Shown piece by piece: positions 62,485-64,000 of a stretch of DNA of 64,000 bases. This stretch comes from Solibacillus sp040274725 (GTDB lineage: Bacteria > Bacillota > Bacilli > Bacillales_A > Planococcaceae), in contig JBEMAQ010000002.1 of assembly GCA_040274725.1 (NCBI GenBank), positions 124,001-188,000 of the forward strand, written 5' to 3'. The number at the start of each line of letters is the position of its first letter. The stretch's first letter is position 1. A program made the position numbers and the translations under genes. The notes under the pieces are model-generated. The model ran no database searches and was not told the origin of the DNA. It saw only the letters and a program-made list of their open reading frames with translations.

Positions 62485-64000
62485 ATGAAGAGAAAAGTAC
62501 AGGCTGGCTTGATTGCGAGCTTACTAGTAGCACCGGGTATTGTTGCACAAGCAGCAACGAGTGATACGGCTACGCCGGTAGTAGCAGTACCATATAATAC
62601 AGTTGCTTCATTGACACAATATGAACAGTTGGTCGCGACTTTTGCGCCAGCGAATGAGCAAATTTCAGCGAGTGAGCTGACATTACTAAACGCACGCTAT
62701 ACTAATTTGACGGCGGCTGAAGAGGCGCTATTAGGTCAAGGAATGTATGAATTAATTGATGAAAAGCTACAATATATCGCAGGTATTCATAGCTTCAAAA
62801 CACAAGCGTCGAATTTAGCGACGCGCATTGCCAGCTTATCGTTAATGAGTGGGACGTTAATTAAAGATACAGAAAAGGCACAGACAGATTATGAAGATGA
62901 TTTACTTGATGCTGTTATTGATTTAGAAGGTACATTGGCAAGTGCAGCAGAAGGTGTAGAAGGCGCAGCTACATTATTAGCGAGCTTACAATATTATGGC
63001 GGTAATGGGCCGGTTGACTTTTTATATGAGGTTATTGGTGAGGCGAATATTAATACATTAGAAAGTCGCGTACAGGCTATTGTAGAGCCAAAGGAATTTA
63101 TCGATACGTATATGGTTTCGCTTGTAGCAGCAATGGATACGGCAGTAATGCCAAGTACATATGAAGCGGCCTTAGAGCAGGCGCAGGCGGAGTACAATGC
63201 ACTAACACCTGGTGCGAAAGGCATTGCACGCGTGCACGTATTAGCAAACAGCAAAAAAGTAGAGGATGTACTAGCGTCGGCAGCAGCTGACTTTTCTAAA
63301 GCCGCAGCCGTTGAAGCAAAAGTACGTGAAATTTTAACGACAAACTTTACGTCACCAACAACGTTTAAAACGAAGATGAGAGAAGTGACAACGGCGTACA
63401 ATGCGCTAACAGATGTCCAAAAAAGCCTAGTCGAAAATTGGGAGGATTTAGCGGAGTATACTCAAGCAATTGCCATTGGAGATGCAATTGATGCGGTGAA
63501 AATTGGCGAGGTTGGCTACCGTGATCAGCTAGCAGCAATTGAGACGCAGTACACGACGCTAGGTCAAATTCCAACAATCGGGGAAAAGCTACAGTCTTAT
63601 GTAACGAATTATGGCAAAGTAACAGAAATGAACGCAGCTGCAGCAAAAGCCCTAGCGGTAGAAGTATTAATCAATGCCATTACGATTGAAAATGCACAGA
63701 CAACGATTCCAGCAGCAAGCGTGGCGTATAAAGCATTGTCTACTGCCGAGAAAAAGCATGTCTATGCTGAGGACGTAACAACGCTCACAACATGGGAAAA
63801 ATTATCCTCAACAGCCGCGGTCGTGATCAAAAATATCGATGCCGTTGTCGTTGAAAAGAATGATTTCGTGTCAAAAACGAATACAGCACTCGCAAGCTGG
63901 TCAAAAATTGCAGCACCAACAGGCGAGGCACCAACGCGTGATCAGCAGCTGGTGAGAAATAGCGCACGCCTGCTTTCACTTGTACCTTATGCAGAGGCTG
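62485..64000 (+). CDS. exported helical-repeat surface protein (3' end outside window)
   Basis: ATG 62485 with GAGAGAAGGGTGAC upstream; open to the window edge (505 codons, no stop). Signal peptide MKRKVQAGLIASLLVAPGIVAQAA. The rest is helical, with a recurring Y-x-x-L-[ST] motif followed by a charged helix: ARYTNLTAAEEALL, AEYNALTPGAKGIARV, TAYNALTDVQKSLVENWEDL, TQYTTLGQIPTIGEKL and VAYKALSTAEKKHVYAED. Such three-helix modules resemble FIVAR or similar wall-protein repeats. No SLH module in the visible part; one could lie further on. It follows the SLH genes and likely belongs to the surface set. Confidence 0.8.
   Translation, partial: MKRKVQAGLIASLLVAPGIVAQAATSDTATPVVAVPYNTVASLTQYEQLVATFAPANEQISASELTLLNARYTNLTAAEEALLGQGMYELIDEKLQYIAGIHSFKTQASNLATRIASLSLMSGTLIKDTEKAQTDYEDDLLDAVIDLEGTLASAAEGVEGAATLLASLQYYGGNGPVDFLYEVIGEANINTLESRVQAIVEPKEFIDTYMVSLVAAMDTAVMPSTYEAALEQAQAEYNALTPGAKGIARVHVLANSKKVEDVLASAAADFSKAAAVEAKVREILTTNFTSPTTFKTKMREVTTAYNALTDVQKSLVENWEDLAEYTQAIAIGDAIDAVKIGEVGYRDQLAAIETQYTTLGQIPTIGEKLQSYVTNYGKVTEMNAAAAKALAVEVLINAITIENAQTTIPAASVAYKALSTAEKKHVYAEDVTTLTTWEKLSSTAAVVIKNIDAVVVEKNDFVSKTNTALASWSKIAAPTGEAPTRDQQLVRNSARLLSLVPYAEA

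Overview
The window reads as a low-GC Gram-positive chromosome, most likely a Planococcaceae-type Bacillales (Lysinibacillus or Solibacillus relatives). The grounds are strong purine-rich ribosome binding sites, frequent TTG/GTG starts, AT-rich codon use, several exported proteins with three SLH modules, and close-packed surface polysaccharide genes. Species level is not established. I see no tRNA, rRNA, CRISPR array, transposase or integrase. Almost everything is on the + strand; the exceptions are a TetR regulator at the left edge and a response regulator at 52607-53281.

Region 1 (1-8.3 kb): a truncated TetR gene divergent from a TolC-like protein, then a lipoprotein membrane-fusion protein and an RND pump with overlapping stop and start. 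This is an RND-type export set in an apparently monoderm cell. A 5'-truncated DndB/DGQHR-like gene and a small unknown gene follow.

Region 2 (8.4-28.8 kb): a large polysaccharide assembly cluster. It holds a TPR membrane protein, two WzyC-like polymerase/ligases, a Wzz/YveK-type chain-length protein, six glycosyltransferases (two GT4, four GT2), a large and a small initiating sugar-phosphate transferase, a membrane UDP-sugar 4,6-dehydratase (PglF/CapD type), GalU, a Wzx flippase, a polysaccharide pyruvyl transferase and a third multi-span polymerase. The glycosyltransferase, flippase and polymerase genes look more AT-rich than pgi, the phosphoglucomutase and galE.

Region 3 (28.9-41.8 kb): sugar-nucleotide supply (pgi, phosphoglucomutase, galE) feeding GalU, then a cassette between two galE copies. 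The cassette encodes a second flippase, a TagB/F-like polymerase, a LicA-like kinase, a LicC-like nucleotidyltransferase, an FAD/NAD(P) oxidoreductase, TagD and an unknown membrane protein. It looks like a teichoic-acid-like polymer decorated with an activated amino-alcohol. The two galE genes share 377 identical bases at their 5' ends and look like a mosaic made by gene conversion. As direct repeats they could recombine and delete the cassette.

Region 4 (42-64 kb): cell-surface proteins and signalling. Four SLH proteins (42.0, 55.6, 58.8, 59.6 kb) and an exported helical-repeat protein running off the right edge are interleaved with a soluble chemoreceptor-like protein, a 1667-residue protein (degenerate Ser/Thr kinase, AAA ATPase, TPR-like helices, GAF, histidine kinase) convergent with an OmpR-type regulator, and an SH3-domain membrane protein. 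A 54-codon remnant of an M14 peptidase lies at 58.6 kb. The leader of the giant kinase has mutually exclusive hairpins and a 16-codon ORF, which suggests attenuation.

The regions form a coherent envelope-building locus: regions 2 and 3 make wall glycans, the pyruvyl transferase could supply the ketal that SLH modules bind, and region 4 supplies SLH proteins. That functional link is inference.
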